From Mytilus galloprovincialis (lineage: Eukaryota > Mollusca > Bivalvia > Mytilida > Mytilidae), in the NCBI RefSeq assembly GCF_965363235.1, contig NC_134843.1, positions 64,953,865 to 65,017,864 on the forward strand: a stretch of 64,000 nt of DNA, written 5' to 3'. The notes below the pieces were generated by a model. That model did not search any database, was not told the DNA's origin, and saw nothing but the letters and a program-made list of their open reading frames with translations. Made by a program: the position numbers and the translations under genes. Shown here piece after piece: positions 43,042 through 55,447 of this stretch; positions within the stretch are counted from its first letter, which is position 1; each line of letters begins with the position of its first letter.

Positions 43042-44800
43042 CGGATACATTATAAAACAGTTAAAGGCAATATAAAAAATAATCTAAGAGTAAGATAAAG
43101 GTTGTAGTTATTTGACCTGAAGAACTCTCTCGGACAGTTTTAAGCGTAGTATTATTATATGTATAACGTGGCAGATTTATCACAATTTGAAAATTATATA
43201 TGTCCAAACTTGAAAGAGGAGACTTTACTAGGTAATAAATAACACATTTGTGAGGGTCTCGACGGGGTTAACAGAATTGTTATAATTGCAAATGAATATA
43301 TAGAGTAAATACAGAAATAAAGACCCCCCCTCCCCCCCTAAAATAAGAAAGGCAAAAAAAGATTCTCTCTCAATATATTTGATAGGTTTTAAAAATTTTG
43401 CTATTCATGTGTGACTCATGAACAGGTTACCTAAAGTAGTTTAACTTCATACAATATATTTACACTTTTAAAAGGATCTCATCTTTTATATTTCCTATAG
43501 TATGATTACAATGTACAGCTTAAATATCAATGGCAATGTATTTAAATATGACCCTTCTGATTATCACACTTACAATAAGTGTGTCGAACTTGACCACTGT
43601 TAAAACCAAGCAGATTATTTTTTCACACTTAAATCTTGCATGCAATACGTTTATCTATACATGTATACTACCTTTCCTGTTTTAAGATTATCCAATTATT
43701 AAACAAGTAAGTTATTTCATTACCATATATATATATATATATATATATCACAAATCGTAAGTACGCGTAAGCTATTGTTGTACATGTATACGGGTCAAGT
43801 GTCTTACATTTTTCCGAATTAGAAATCTTGCAAATACTTTGTAACTGACAAAATGGGACGGAAAATACATGTATTATTCTTTAAAAGACTTGTATATTCA
43901 CCCGTAAATAGACAATTACATATTGTATCTTCGCAAAAAAACAAATCAATAGTGAATTTAAAGCAAAAAAAACATGTAGGATGTAGCAAACAAATGCTCA
44001 AAATATGACAAATTAAATACTGAATAATTATGTTAAGATTTGATCGTTTTGCATAATTCAAAAATGACTTCTTACCTTTGACCAGTAACAAAAGAAGATT
44101 AAAATTCGCTGATCGACAATATAGTACACGGTTGCTATTTAAAAATTTCAAACTTATTATAGGTTATAAAGAATTTAAATCTACAATGTCGAGGTTGCAA
44201 ACAAACATAAAAGTGATATTTGAGCTAGTAAGTTGTGTATCGATGGGGTATCTTTGTGAGTGTATACAATTGTATCATGTTGAATGGTTGTGCATATTAT
44301 ATAACATTCATAAAGCGTATCGTTACGTACCACCACTCCTATTTATCTTGAAGTTTAAAAAAACAAATATTTCTTTTAACAATCATAAACCGTATAAAAT
44401 TTGAAATACAAAATGAATGTGCTGAACGTCACATTAAAATTACTGAAATTGAGAAGAAATCATTTGTTTTTGATCGACTACGCATTTCTTGCTGATCAGA
44501 GGGAACACAGTCACAGAAGCACATACTTCCCTTCGAATGAAGATAAAGTGATTGGTTGTTAGTCAGATGTACATATCTGGAATCATTTAATAACACAAAC
44601 AATATAAATAATTTATGTGGTTTACAACTACATTGTAAGTACAAACTGTAAGACCTTCCGTCTTATTGAATTTATTGAATTTTGACGGTGACACTTTCTC
44701 GTTAGCAAGGACTATATAATTAGTACATGCAAGTGGTATAAGACGGGCCCGGGCATTCTCATTTTAATATAGGGGTCTAGGTTCAACGTAAATTGGTTTT
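43042..44800. other. Intergenic, no gene seen
   Basis: A/T-rich, with an (AT)n run at about 43724-43748 and a C-rich run near 43323-43340. Open frames up to about 110 codons occur on both strands but are low-complexity in composition and have no domain. Confidence 0.55.
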
Positions 44801-44804
44801 AGGA

Positions 44805-45115
44805 TTCCATGGGCACTGTTTTAAGGAGAGGAGGTTTAGTGCAAATTGATTAGGCTCCCGGATCTAGTCTCTGTGTGTGCGTGTTTTTATTTAGCCAAAT
44901 GCAACAATGACACTGTAGATAAACTTGATTTTTTTTTTTTGCATACATTTTACCTAATTGATTGATAATATTCATTGCTCTCTGCTCTCTATGATCACTG
45001 TTTTTAAGGGAGGGAGGGGGGTCCATAGTAAATTGAATTATCTCCTGGATCCAGTGTGTGTGTGTGTGTTTTGCATCATAATGTAATAACAACACTGTAG
45101 ATGAACTTTAGATTC
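44805..45115. repeat. Two imperfect copies of a repeat ending in a GTGTGT run
   Basis: 44815-44930 and 45000-45112 both hold ACTGTTTTAAGG/GGGAGG, AAATTGA, a GATC(C/T)AG box with (GT)n, and ACACTGTAGATRAACTT. They are diverged tandem copies about 180 bp apart. Confidence 0.7.
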
Positions 45116-45242
45116 TCTAAATTTTTTTTTATTCATTTGAAGACGAAGCAGTTAGAAATAAGCTGTAGATGTTTTGTTGTATTAGACTAAAATTTATATG
45201 CACCCAGGGACTATAACTGACAGTTGCAAGTATGGTATTATA

Positions 45243-46700
45243 GAGCATAATAACATTAACGGTACCAATTTTCCTGCACCAGATGCGCATTTCGACAATA
45301 TATGTCTCTTCAATGATGCTCGTGGCCAAAATATTTGGAATCCAAAGCTTATATAAAAGGTGAAGAGCTATAATCCAAAAGGTCCAAAAAGTATAGCCAA
45401 ATCTGTGAAAGGAATCAGAGCTTTGCTTGAGGGAGATACCGTAACAGTCCTTAATTTATAATAGTTTCTAACATTTTGTAGAAGCAAATTTTAATCACAC
45501 CAAAATATTCGTATTTTCATGCCAGTACCGAAGTACTGGCTACTGGGCTGATGATACCCTCGGGGACTAACAGTCCACCAGCAGAGGCTTCGACCCAGTG
45601 GTAGTAATAACATTAACGGTACCAATTTTCCTGCACCAGATGCGCATTTCGACAATACATGTCTCTTCAGTGATGCTCGTGGCCATAATATTTGGAATCC
45701 AAAGCTTATATAAAACGTGAAGAGCTATAATCCAAAAGATTCAAAAAGTACATGTATAGCCAAATCTGTGAAAGGAATCAGGCTTTGCACGAGGGAGATA
45801 CATTCCTTAATTTATAATCATTTCTAACATTTTGTAACAGCAAATTATAATAACACCAAAAAAATCGTATTTTCATGCCAGTACCGAAGTCCTGGCTACT
45901 GGGCTGGTGATACCCTCGGGGACTTACAGTCCACCAGCAGAGGCATCGACAAAGTGGGAGTAACAACATTAACGGTAACAATTTTCCTGCACCAGATGCG
46001 CATTCCGACAATGCATGTCTCTTCAGTGATGCTCGTGGCCAAAATATTTGGAATACAAAGCTTATATAAAAGATGAAGAGCTATAATCCTAAAGATCCAA
46101 AAAGTATAGCCAAATCTGTGAAAGGAATCAGAGCTTTGCATGAGGGAGATACATTCCTTAATTTATAATAATTTCTAACATTTTGTAACAGCAAATTATA
46201 ATAACACCAAAAAAATCGTATTTTCATGCCAGTACCGAAGTACTGGCTACTGGGCTGGTGATACCCTCGGGGACTAACAGTCCACCAGCAGAGGCATCGA
46301 CCCAATGGTAGTAATAACATTAATGGTACCAATTTTACTGCACCAGATGCGCATTTCGACAATACATGTCTCTTCAGTGATGCTAGTGGCCAAAAGATTT
46401 GTAATCTAAAGCTTATATAAAAGATGAAGAGCTGTAATCCAAAGGTCCAAAAAGTATAGCCAAATCTGTGAAAGGAATCAGAGCTTTGCACGAGGGAGAT
46501 ACGTTCCTTAATTTATAATAATTTCTAACATTTTGTAACAGCAAATTTTAATAACACCAAAACATTCGTATTTTCATGCCAGTACCTGGGCTGCTGGTGA
46601 TACCCTCGGGGACTAACAGACCTCCATCAGAGGCATCGACCCAGTGGTAGTAATAACATTAACTGTACCAATTTTCCTGCACCAGATGCGCATTTCGATA
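45243..46700 (-). repeat. Satellite array R5, about 340-357-bp units
   Basis: GCACCAGATGCGCAT recurs at 45276, 45633, 45989, 46340 and 46679. Each unit also holds CTACTGGGCTGRTGATACCC and GTCTCTTCAGTGATGCT. The minus-strand frames spanning units reflect the repetition. The same family in the other orientation is at 52735-53840. It shares the CCAGCCCAGTAG block with R4. Confidence 0.92.
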
Positions 46701-49286
46701 TACCTTCAGCAACGCTTACGTCAAAAGTGATGAGTTTTGTTAAACGCTTTATGCAAAAGCAGATTGCACAATAAATACGTTACCACTAGTCTAGTATATA
46801 CATGTATCAACTTTCATGACATGGGACATTACCATAGTCTGAACAGGAAAACTTTAAAAGAAAAATGAAATAGAAACAATCATCGGATTGCATGAAAGAT
46901 TTACATCTTTACAAACAGACAAGATTAAGTCTTATGGATATGAGAAGAAATGACACATTTAGCTAATAATATATCCATAGTGTGAAAATAAGGAAGAATT
47001 AAATCTTCATATACCGGTACGTTTTGTCAAGTAAATTTTCCATGAAATCCACATATACATATAACAAGTTAGTGCAAAAACTAAAAAGTGAGAAAGAAAA
47101 GTTTTGAGGATGCACATAAACAATCTAAAGATACACGCAATACATTACAATAAGATCTTATAATTAAGAAGGTAGAAATCTTCTAACAGTCGATAAAATG
47201 TTAACATTGAAATCAAGTTTATGTTTATCTATTAGGTTTTTCGCGGTCAGAGGTCGTGATATATATCGGACAATGTTTTAGAATTGATTCACAATCTGAT
47301 AAGGCAATAACGGAGAATAAAATTTTTGCTAGGGATCATCTTAATATACTAAAGTTTGATGGATGGACGTTTGGTCGTGTCTGACATGATTTTCTTTCGT
47401 ATGATATACCAAAAATAAGTCTCACCTGAAAAAAAACTCTGATGCATGAGTTTTTATTATTAAAATTGGTTTTGACTTTTTTCTAGCTTTCAGTAACTGC
47501 GAGTACTATCAAATCGTACTTGTATTTGCATTTTTTGTTATTCAATGTAAGCTTATTTCGTGTGATATCACGTATCACTATTTTTATATGTACTATCTTT
47601 AATGAGTATTTAGTATTGCGATAGGTTTTCCCTTCTGTTCTCGTACTTTGAAAAAAAATATTTATTTTGTATAAAATATTCCGTACTCCTTACGATGAAA
47701 TTATTTAGATTTACACGAGTACGTTATTTTATTTAACGACATTTTGTGCACTTTAAAGTTGTCTTTTTGATATTGATATGCATCTTGTTTGTTTTTTTTT
47801 TTATTAATGTTGTATTCATATTCGTTTAGTGTATGTATATATAAAAAAAGGAGATGTTTAATTGATTTTGGTTATAGATTTATGTCATTTTGATCGAGTT
47901 ATGCCAGTTTAGATGATATTTTATAGTCTGTCTTTTTATGCATGTTTTTTTTTATCAAGGTAAGACCATTGATGTTCCTGTTTGAATTATTTTAGACTAG
48001 TAATTTGTGGACCCCTTATAACTTGCTGTTCTGTGTGAGCCAATGCTCTATGTTGAAGACCGTAATTTGACCTGTCATTGATTACTGATTACACATTGTG
48101 ACTTGGATGAAGAGTTGTCTCGCTGGCACCCATACCACATCTAATCTTTACAAACCACCAAAAGAGAAAACAATCAATACAGAAAGTAAACAATATGTTA
48201 ACGCAGCGTACAAAAGTTGCACAATCCTGGCGTTTTGACATTGTCCGAGCAAACTGAAATATTCCAACTTAAATTTGCATTGGCCAATTTACCGATTTGT
48301 GTTCAGTATTTAACTAAATTAACTTAAAAACTAACATTTGACTTAAATTTGTGTTCTTCCTGTGTGCCGTCAACTAACAGGTAATCGAACTTCCTTGAAG
48401 TCTTTTATGTATTATAATGACTGAAATAAAACACACTACTAAACCTTCGAATGCCAATCAATGGACTGTAATTCAGATTCATTACTTTTTCAAATATGAC
48501 ACTCATGGTTTGTACCTTTATATACATATATAACATATGATAGACGATTTACAATATGAGATGGTAGCCGCGATGTTTAAATGAATAACTGTTGGTATTA
48601 TCTTTTTAACAAACCAACGCTTGAATCTACATTTAATCTATTCAACCAAATACGGTATCATTGAAAAACGCCACATTTTGAGATTACCTCTAATGCCAAT
48701 AGAACTGGGGTTTCGTACTTTGTATCACTTCGACCAATATGTGTAAACCCAGTGTCATTCTGATTAGCTTAATTCTAAATACACAGATATTTTTGGTGAC
48801 CTCAAAAGTAAATATTATTGTGAAACATATTATTTACTGTTAAAAATTTCAGAAACTCTGACATTATGGGAAAAACTAGGTCTGCTAGTGTCGCCCTTGT
48901 CTAAAGAGGTGTTGACCACATATTTAGAATTAACCAAAAAAGAAAACGAAACATTAACATTTAGTTTTTCACAGGGTGTAAAAAATAAATACTAATATAA
49001 TTGACAACTATGAAGATACAGTCACTTTCTGGGTTGATGTCTGTGTTGTTACATTGAGTCTAAAAGATCATTTATATTGACATTCATTATACACTAGGCA
49101 TTGGATTTCTACCAAGCGTGACTGAGTATTTATACATCCCGTACATCTTAAAAAACGTTGCATTTTAACTAGAGTTTACTGCCGAATAAAAGAATATAGA
49201 CATTTCTACACCCCAGACTGTTTTTGATTTCTTGTAAATAATAAAGTTTTGAATGTTGTAATTAATGACGCATGTTGTTTTTTCAG
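46701..49286. other. Intergenic, with an inverted R2 fragment
   Basis: No gene is recognised in 2.6 kb. Positions 47985-48150 resemble a degraded inverted R2 (TTGTCTCGCTGGCACCCATA). The remainder is A/T-rich with no coding signature until the acceptor at 49286. Confidence 0.5.
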
Positions 49287-49854
49287 CCCGCAAGAGCGCA
49301 TCAGCAGACAAACAGTTTTTGATTGATGTATCTGGAAGTATGGGCGCCCATCATTTTAATGAAGAAAAAGCATTTGTTGAAGGACTTGCGCGTACATTTA
49401 CGATTGGGCCAAATAATGTGCAGATAGGAGTAGCTGCTTTTTCAAAAACTATTTATGAAATTTTTTACATGAACTCTTACACCAGTCAACTTTCCCTATA
49501 TAGAAGCCGCTATTCAGCGTATAAGTTATACCGCCAAATATACAAATACAGGCGACGCTATAAGATGGGCACAGGACAACGCTTTTACTAAAGCCGCGGG
49601 AAACAGGGATGATATATTGGATGTTTTGGTTATTATTACTGACGGCAAATCGACTGATTCAATAAAAACGATTACTGAAGCTGCTAGATAACATAGACAG
49701 AATCTTGTTGTTTTTGTCATTAGAATTGGTTCCTTGTCCATACCAAAGCTATTACGGATAGCAACAAATGATAATCATGTTATACTTGTCTCGGATTTCA
49801 ACACCTTGCATTCTTCCATTATATAAGGCGATATTCATGCAACCACATGTCGAG
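49287..49854 (+). pseudogene. von Willebrand A-domain exon with disrupted reading
   Basis: After a TTTTTTCAG acceptor the frame gives QFLIDVSGSMG, a DxSxS metal-adhesion (MIDAS) motif, then VQIGVAAFS. The later part of the domain (GDAIRWAQDNAF, DVLVIITDGKSTD) is read in a different frame, so a small indel lies near 49485-49495. In-frame stops occur at 49689-49691 and 49824-49826 before the donor CGAG|GTACAG. vWA domains mediate adhesion in extracellular proteins. Either a decayed gene or an error-bearing assembly; two stops plus an indel favour decay. It probably belongs with the ShK-like exons downstream. Confidence 0.82.
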
Positions 49855-50139
49855 GTACAGTACATTTTTTATTATAACAATGGAAGAAAAAACACATTTG
49901 AAATTTTTTAAATTCAGGTTTTAGAAAGGAAATCATTGGATTTACAAGACATTTCGTTTATACTTTTTAATCTTGAAAAATATAAGGATAAATAGATGTG
50001 GTATGATTGCCAATGAGACACATATCCACCAAAATAGATGCATGTCTAATGGGGAGGACTTTGTATTTCTATTCAATACTAAAATCTAATATAACATCAA
50101 GATTTATTGATTCATTGTAATTGAAATTTGTGACAGGAT

Positions 50140-51968
50140 AATTGAATACCTCATCTCACCTATCCTCTTCATGTCGGTCGGCATTTAAGGCCCTAATACA
50201 TTTTTTTTTCCATTTTACACGGTCTTTAGCTGCTGTTCTTTCTGTAGCTCAGCTGTTCCATCCAAGTGACGTTCTTTCAGTCTCTACAGTTCGTCTCAAG
50301 GTGATCTTGGGACGTCCAACTTTCCTCTTTCCCTCAGGTTTCCATGTCAATGCAACTGAGCATAAACTGTTGGTATCCATCATTAGTACATGGCCAATCC
50401 ATCTCCATCGCCTTTCTATTATATCTCACTTATCTTTTTTGTACCAGCTTTTATGTGGAGGTTTTCGTTTGATATAGTATGGGGCTAGCTTATTTTGAGT
50501 ATCTGTCTTAAACATCTGTTTTGGAAGGTGTTCAATTTCTTCTTGTTTTGTTCAGTTGTTTTCCAGGTTTTACATCCATAACAGTAGGACTGATATGTCT
50601 AAGCTGTTACGGGCATACGATACAGTTACAGGGGAAGTGATGACGTTGCTAACGTAAATTGTTTTTTTTTTTTGCGACGTCAAACGGTTACTTATCGGAA
50701 AAAAGATGCAGTTTTCGGCGGATTTGTATCATTCAAACTGATTTAACTTAAAAACGGGTTCATGGACCACTCTTTTTTAAACTGACATTTGGTTTGATTA
50801 CGTTAGAAGATAATGTGTACCAATTTTCATGAAAACGTAAATAGTGCAATTCTTTTAAATTTGATTAATATACAGCAAAAAATGACGGGTTTTTCCTACA
50901 TTCATGATCATTTGATTAAATTACAAATAATTTAACAAAAAAACAGATCGTGTTTATCTTTTAAAACAAAAAAGTTATGTATTTCTATCGAAAGGAAAGA
51001 TACGTCCACAAATCCGTATTTTTAGGAAATATCTGAAATTTGAACCTCAATTTACTCAAAAAGTCACATAAAGGTATATTTTTTATTACATATTTGATTT
51101 AATCAGGTAAAAAATAGCCTACATGCAAAATTTTCATCAAAAGTTAAATGCGGGATCAAAACTGTATCGTATGCCCTTAAATAACCTGACCTTTGTTTTA
51201 AATTACAGTACCGAGGATCTCCTTTTTTTAGCCTGCTTAATTTGCCTTCGGGGTTTCTTCAACCTGTTGTCCATGTCATTGTCACAGCCACCTTTTGGTG
51301 TTACTATTCCTCCTAGGTACATTTTTAAGTGAAGGTATCAACATTCTCTAGGTCTTTCTCATTTAACTTCACTGGGTTGTTATTTGTGGTGTTTTCATTA
51401 CTTTTGTTTTAGAGGTGTTTATCTTTAGTCATATTTTGATGGCATTTTCTTGAAGTTTATCTGTTTTCAGTTGTATGCGTTGGAATTTGGAAGACATTAG
51501 TGCTAGGTCGTCAGCAAAATCAAGGTCTTCTAGTTTGGTGGTAAATTTCCATCTTATTCCTGTTTCGTTATCTTTAATTGTTTGTTTAATGACATAGTCA
51601 ATGGCTAACAGAAATAAGAAATCAGACATCACACATCCTTGTTTTACTCTAGTCTTTACTTTAAACCATTCAGATTGTATTCCTTCTTCTATGACTGCAC
51701 TCTCAAAAAAGAGTTTTATAACTGTGATGAGTTTGTCTGGGATGTGGTAAGTTTTTAAGATGGACCATAAGCTTTCCCTGTGGATGGAATCAAACGCCTT
51801 TTCAAAGTCTACGAAGTTGATATACAAAGGAGCATTCCATTTCGAACATTGTTATATGATGTTCCTTAAAGTGAAAAGTTGTTCGGTAGTGCTTTTACCC
51901 CTTCTGAAGCCAAGTTGTTCTTGTCTCAGCTCTTCATCTACTCCTTCTTGTATTCTTGTGTACACTTA
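50140..51968 (-). mobile_element. LINE (non-LTR) fragment, 5'-truncated
   Basis: The minus strand encodes EELRQEQLGFRRGKSTTEQL, then the uninterrupted 132-codon frame with YINFVDFEKAFDSIHRESLW, VKQGCVMSDFLFLLAIDYV and the catalytic FADDLALMSS. Below the inserted MITE come C-terminal signatures, RRWRWIGHVLM and TWKPEGKRKVGRPKITLRRT. Several stops and shifts interrupt the rest, so it is dead. It looks RTE/Jockey-like; the clade is not settled. No endonuclease part remains. Confidence 0.85.
50607..51180. mobile_element. MITE inserted in the LINE fragment
   Basis: The ends are inverted repeats: left TTACGGGCATACGATACAGT, right (reverse-complemented) TTAAGGGCATACGATACAGT. TA, or TTA, directly repeats at both edges, as in Tc1/mariner-type MITEs. 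The 574 bp between has no frame and separates two consecutive parts of the LINE coding sequence. Confidence 0.8.
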
Positions 51969-52199
51969 AACAATTCAGTTAAGAAGGATTTGTCAATAAA
52001 TCGAAGAGAAGCAACATTTGCAAACATACAAAAAAGTATCATATATATATATATAAATCGAAAAACAGAAATTATCAAAGATTTACAATGTTCAGTATAT
52101 TTGTAGTATTATTTCTCGTTTTTCTCATCATTCTTAAGATATTAGCTGTGTCTGTTGATTGTATAAATACACTAAGATAGAGAACTTTTACAATTTAAG

Positions 52200-52324
52200 T
52201 TCCTACAACAACCAAGGTTCCTGTTACGCACTGTGTAGATGCTACATATATCCAATGTACTGATAGTCATGTCTGCAGTGATTCAGCCCTTAGACAACGT
52301 TGTCTGCTACGTGTGGTCTTTGTG
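52200..52324 (+). pseudogene. ShK-like cysteine-rich exon, first copy
   Basis: Follows a TTTACAATTTAAG acceptor and ends at a GTAAGT donor. It encodes a Thr/Pro linker (VPTTTKVPVTH) and a compact cysteine-rich module with CVDATYIQCTDSHVC. That spacing recalls ShK-type domains in secreted animal proteins. This copy looks degenerate relative to the second. Probably part of the same multidomain gene as the vWA exon. Confidence 0.55.
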
Positions 52325-52335
52325 GTAAGTAATTT

Positions 52336-53843
52336 TATTTATCCCCGGCTTAGTATATTTCTAGGATTTTAATTGGTTAACGCACGTCGTTACAAAACCC
52401 ATAGCCCCTGAGTAGATGCTAACCCATATCCCGGGACGTTGCTAACCATTACATCGGGAAAATTCACGCGGGTTTTCCTTAGTTTCATGGTTGTTCCCTA
52501 ATGAAATATCAATTTTGTAGATTATCCATGATGTCTGTATGATAAGTTACTTAATCCACTTACGATTTTATCTTATTAGTTGATTATTTGCACTCGTTTT
52601 GTAAATTCATTATTATTCTGTCACATTGTCAATGAATAGGACTACTATGCAAATGACCCAAGTTCATTTATTATTTATAATAACTTAGGTCTTTTGCATA
52701 GTAGTCCTATTCATTGACAATGTGACAGAATAGAAGCTTTTGGTTTCAAATATTTTGGCCACGAGCATCACTGAAGAGACATGTTTCGTCGAAAAGCGCA
52801 TCTGGTGCAGGAAAATTGGTACCGTTAATGTTATAACTACCACTGGGTCGATGCCTCTGCTGGTGGACTGTTAGTCCCCGAGGGTATCACCAGTACAGTG
52901 GCCAGTACTTCGGTACTGGCATGAAAATACGGATTTTTGTGTTATTTAAATTTGCTGTTACAATATGTTAGAAATTATTATAAATTAAGGAATGTATCTC
53001 CCTCATGCAAAGCTCTGATTCCTTTCACGGATTTGGCTATATTTTTTTTACATTTGGATTATAGCTCTTCATCTTTTATATAAGCTTTGGGTTTCAAATA
53101 TTTTGGCCACGAGCATCACTGAAGAGACATGTTTTGTCGAAATGCGCATCTGGTGCAGGAAAATTGGTACCGCTAATGTTATTACTACCACTTGGTCGAT
53201 GCCTCTGCTGGTGGACTGTTAGTACCCGAGGGTATCACCAGCCCAGTAGCCAGTGCCGAAATGAAAATAATGATTTTGATGTTATTTAAATTTGCTGTTA
53301 CAATATGTTAGAAATTATTATAAATTAAGGAATGTATCGCCCTCATGCAAAGCTCTGATTCCTTTCACGGATTTGGCTATATTTTTTTTACATTTGGATT
53401 ATAGCTCTTCATCTTTTATATAAGCTTTGGGTTTCGAATATTTTGGCCACGAGCATCACTGAAGAGACATGTTTTGTCGCAATGCGCATCTGGTGCAGGA
53501 AAATTGGTACCGTTAATGTTATTACTACCACTGGGTCGATGCCTCTGCTGGTGGACTGTTAGTCCCCGAGGGTACCACCAGCCCAGTAGCCAGTACTTCG
53601 GTACTGGCATGAACATATGGATTTTTGTGTTATTTAAATTTGCTGTTACAATATGTTAGAAATTATTATAAATTAAGGAATGTATCTCTTCGTGCAAAGC
53701 TCTGATTCCTTTCACGGATTTGGCTATACTTTTTTTACCTTTGGATTATAGCTTTTCATCTTTTATATAAGCTTTGGGTTTCATATATTTTGGCCACGAG
53801 CATCTGGTTCAGGAAAATTTTTACCGTTAATGTTATTATAATG
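52336..53843. mobile_element. 1.5-kb insertion carrying R5 satellite units, plus strand
   Basis: Comparison with the second duplicate shows that everything between GTAAGTAATTTTAT and ATGAACAAGTTG is extra. It contains about 280 bp of unassigned DNA, a palindrome, and four R5 units (TCTGGTGCAGGAAAATTGG landmarks near 52801, 53149, 53489 and 53813). Simple terminal repeats are not visible. Tandem blocks of this kind occur inside non-autonomous Helitron/pearl-type elements of bivalves, which is a possible origin. Confidence 0.65.
52614..52732. repeat. Palindrome with about 44-bp arms
   Basis: The left arm 52614-52657 (ATTCTGTCACATTGTCAATG...) and right arm 52688-52732 are near-perfect reverse complements, separated by about 30 bp of A/T-rich sequence. 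Confidence 0.88.
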
Positions 53844-54378
53844 AACAAGTTGTCTGCAACCATATTAACGTTAAATTCATAACAAGGGATGATGATTTAA
53901 CAGTTTAACAAACAAATTATATAAGTTCTGAGAATCAAAAAAATATGTATGACTTTTGTACGCTGGTTATTACAAGTTTGGAATACAAGATGGAAGAAAA
54001 CAACGAAAATCGTCTAGATGATTGTTATATTTTCGGTTTGGTATATTACTAAAAATAACAATGCTATCATCTATATAAAATTTATCAATTTATAACAAAA
54101 ATATATATATGTATATGATTAATTTTAAATTTTCATAATTTCTTATAGTTTAATCAAATAGAAGCAACATTTGCAAAAATTCAAAAAAGTATCACAATAT
54201 TTATGAAACCAAAAATCGAAAATCAGTTATTATCAAAATCCTCAAGATTTACAATGTTCTGTATATTTGTAGTTTAATTTATATTTTTCAATATTTATTA
54301 TTATTCTCTTCATTCTTAAGATATATATGTGTCTGTTGATTGTATAAAACTTAAGATAAAGAACTTTTACAATTTAAG

Positions 54379-54504
54379 TTCCTACAACAACCAAGGTTCC
54401 TGTTACGCACTGTGTAGATGCTGCATATATCCGATGTACTGATAGTCATGTCTGCAGTGATTCAGCTTTTAGACAACTTTTTTCTGTTACGTGTGGTCTT
54501 CGTG
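54379..54504 (+). CDS. ShK-like cysteine-rich exon, second copy
   Basis: 126 nt between a TTTACAATTTAAG acceptor and a GTAAGT donor, symmetric phase 1. It encodes VPTTTKVPVTH and then CVDAAYIRCTDSHVC followed by SVTCGLR. The Cys pattern and TCGL ending resemble ShK-type modules, which serve as protease-associated or adhesive domains in secreted animal proteins. A further Thr-rich piece (ATTATVSTV) follows a good acceptor at 54909 and may be another exon. Confidence 0.55.
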
Positions 54505-55099
54505 GTAAGTTATTTTATATGAACAAGTTGTCTGCAATCATATTTACGTTGAATTCATGACAAGGCATGCTGATTTAACAGTTTAACAAACAAATTATAA
54601 AAGTTCTGTGCACAAAAAAAAATATGTATGACTTTTGTATAATAACCTTTATTAGTTAAGGTACGTAGCTGGTTATAACAAGTTTGGAATGCAAAATGGA
54701 AAAAAAATCGTCTAGTAGATGATTGTTATATTTTCGGTTTGGTTATTTTTCTAAAAATATCAATGTTATCATCTATATCAAATTTAACAATTTATAAAAA
54801 TTATATTTATGCATTAGAAAAAATATATTTTCCAGGGAGAAAAAAGTTCCCTTTTGTCATGTTTATCATATAATGGTTGTTTTAGTGCCTTTTCTGATTT
54901 TCTTTTCAGCAACAACAGCGACAGTTTCAACTGTTATAGTAACTGGATGGATTAACGTTTTGGAAAAATATATGATTTCTTTACTTATCATGTCTGTATT
55001 TAAAAATATAATGTTTTTTTATCACACTTAATCAGATTTAAACTACACACAAATTATATGGAGGAGAAGGTTCAGAAGACAAAAGAGTCGATCATATTA

Positions 55100-55320
55100 T
55101 TGTTGTTTTCTGTCGTACAAAGTGAGAGGTTTGGCGCTATAAAACCAGGTTCAATCCACCATTTTCTACATTTAAAAATGCCTTACCAAGTCTGGAATAT
55201 GACAGTTGTTGTCCATTCGTTATTGATGTGTTTTGTCATTCGATTTTTCCATGTGATGAGGAACTTTCCGGTTTAATTTTCCTCAGAGTTGAGTATTTGT
55301 GATTTTAGTTTTTTCTAAAA
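55100..55320 (+). repeat. Dispersed repeat R1
   Basis: GTACAAAGTGAGAGGTTTGG, CTATAAAACCAGGTTCAATC and TTTTCCTCAGAGTTGAGTAT. Confidence 0.85.
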
Positions 55321-55447
55321 GCTTTATCACGGTGTATCATCGCCATTGGATATACGTGTAGGTACTTCTGTGTCATGTGTTTGCAAAATTAAAAAAAAAA
55401 CAATTGTAAAGTCAGGTAAGGTTTTTCCTATGTTCATTGAATTCTAG

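Larger units (their letters stand above)
52000..54815 (+). repeat. Tandem exon duplication with flanking introns
   Basis: 52000-52335 matches 54140-54515, and 53844-54120 matches 54518-54810 (ATGAACAAGTTGTCTGCA and onward). The unit thus comprises an ShK-like exon plus intron on both sides. The first copy has since been split by the block at 52336-53843. Confidence 0.8.

Noticed and set aside
43819-44404. Frames of 108-110 codons on both strands
   Set aside because: Overlapping antisense frames in A/T-rich DNA with Phe/Leu/Lys-dominated composition. No motif or splice signal.
45778-46491. Minus-strand frames with CRCLCWWTVSPRGYHQP-like peptides
   Set aside because: The same peptide recurs in every R5 satellite unit, including the other array, so it is a translated satellite and not a gene.
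50142-50477. 111-codon plus-strand frame
   Set aside because: Antisense of the LINE C-terminal region.
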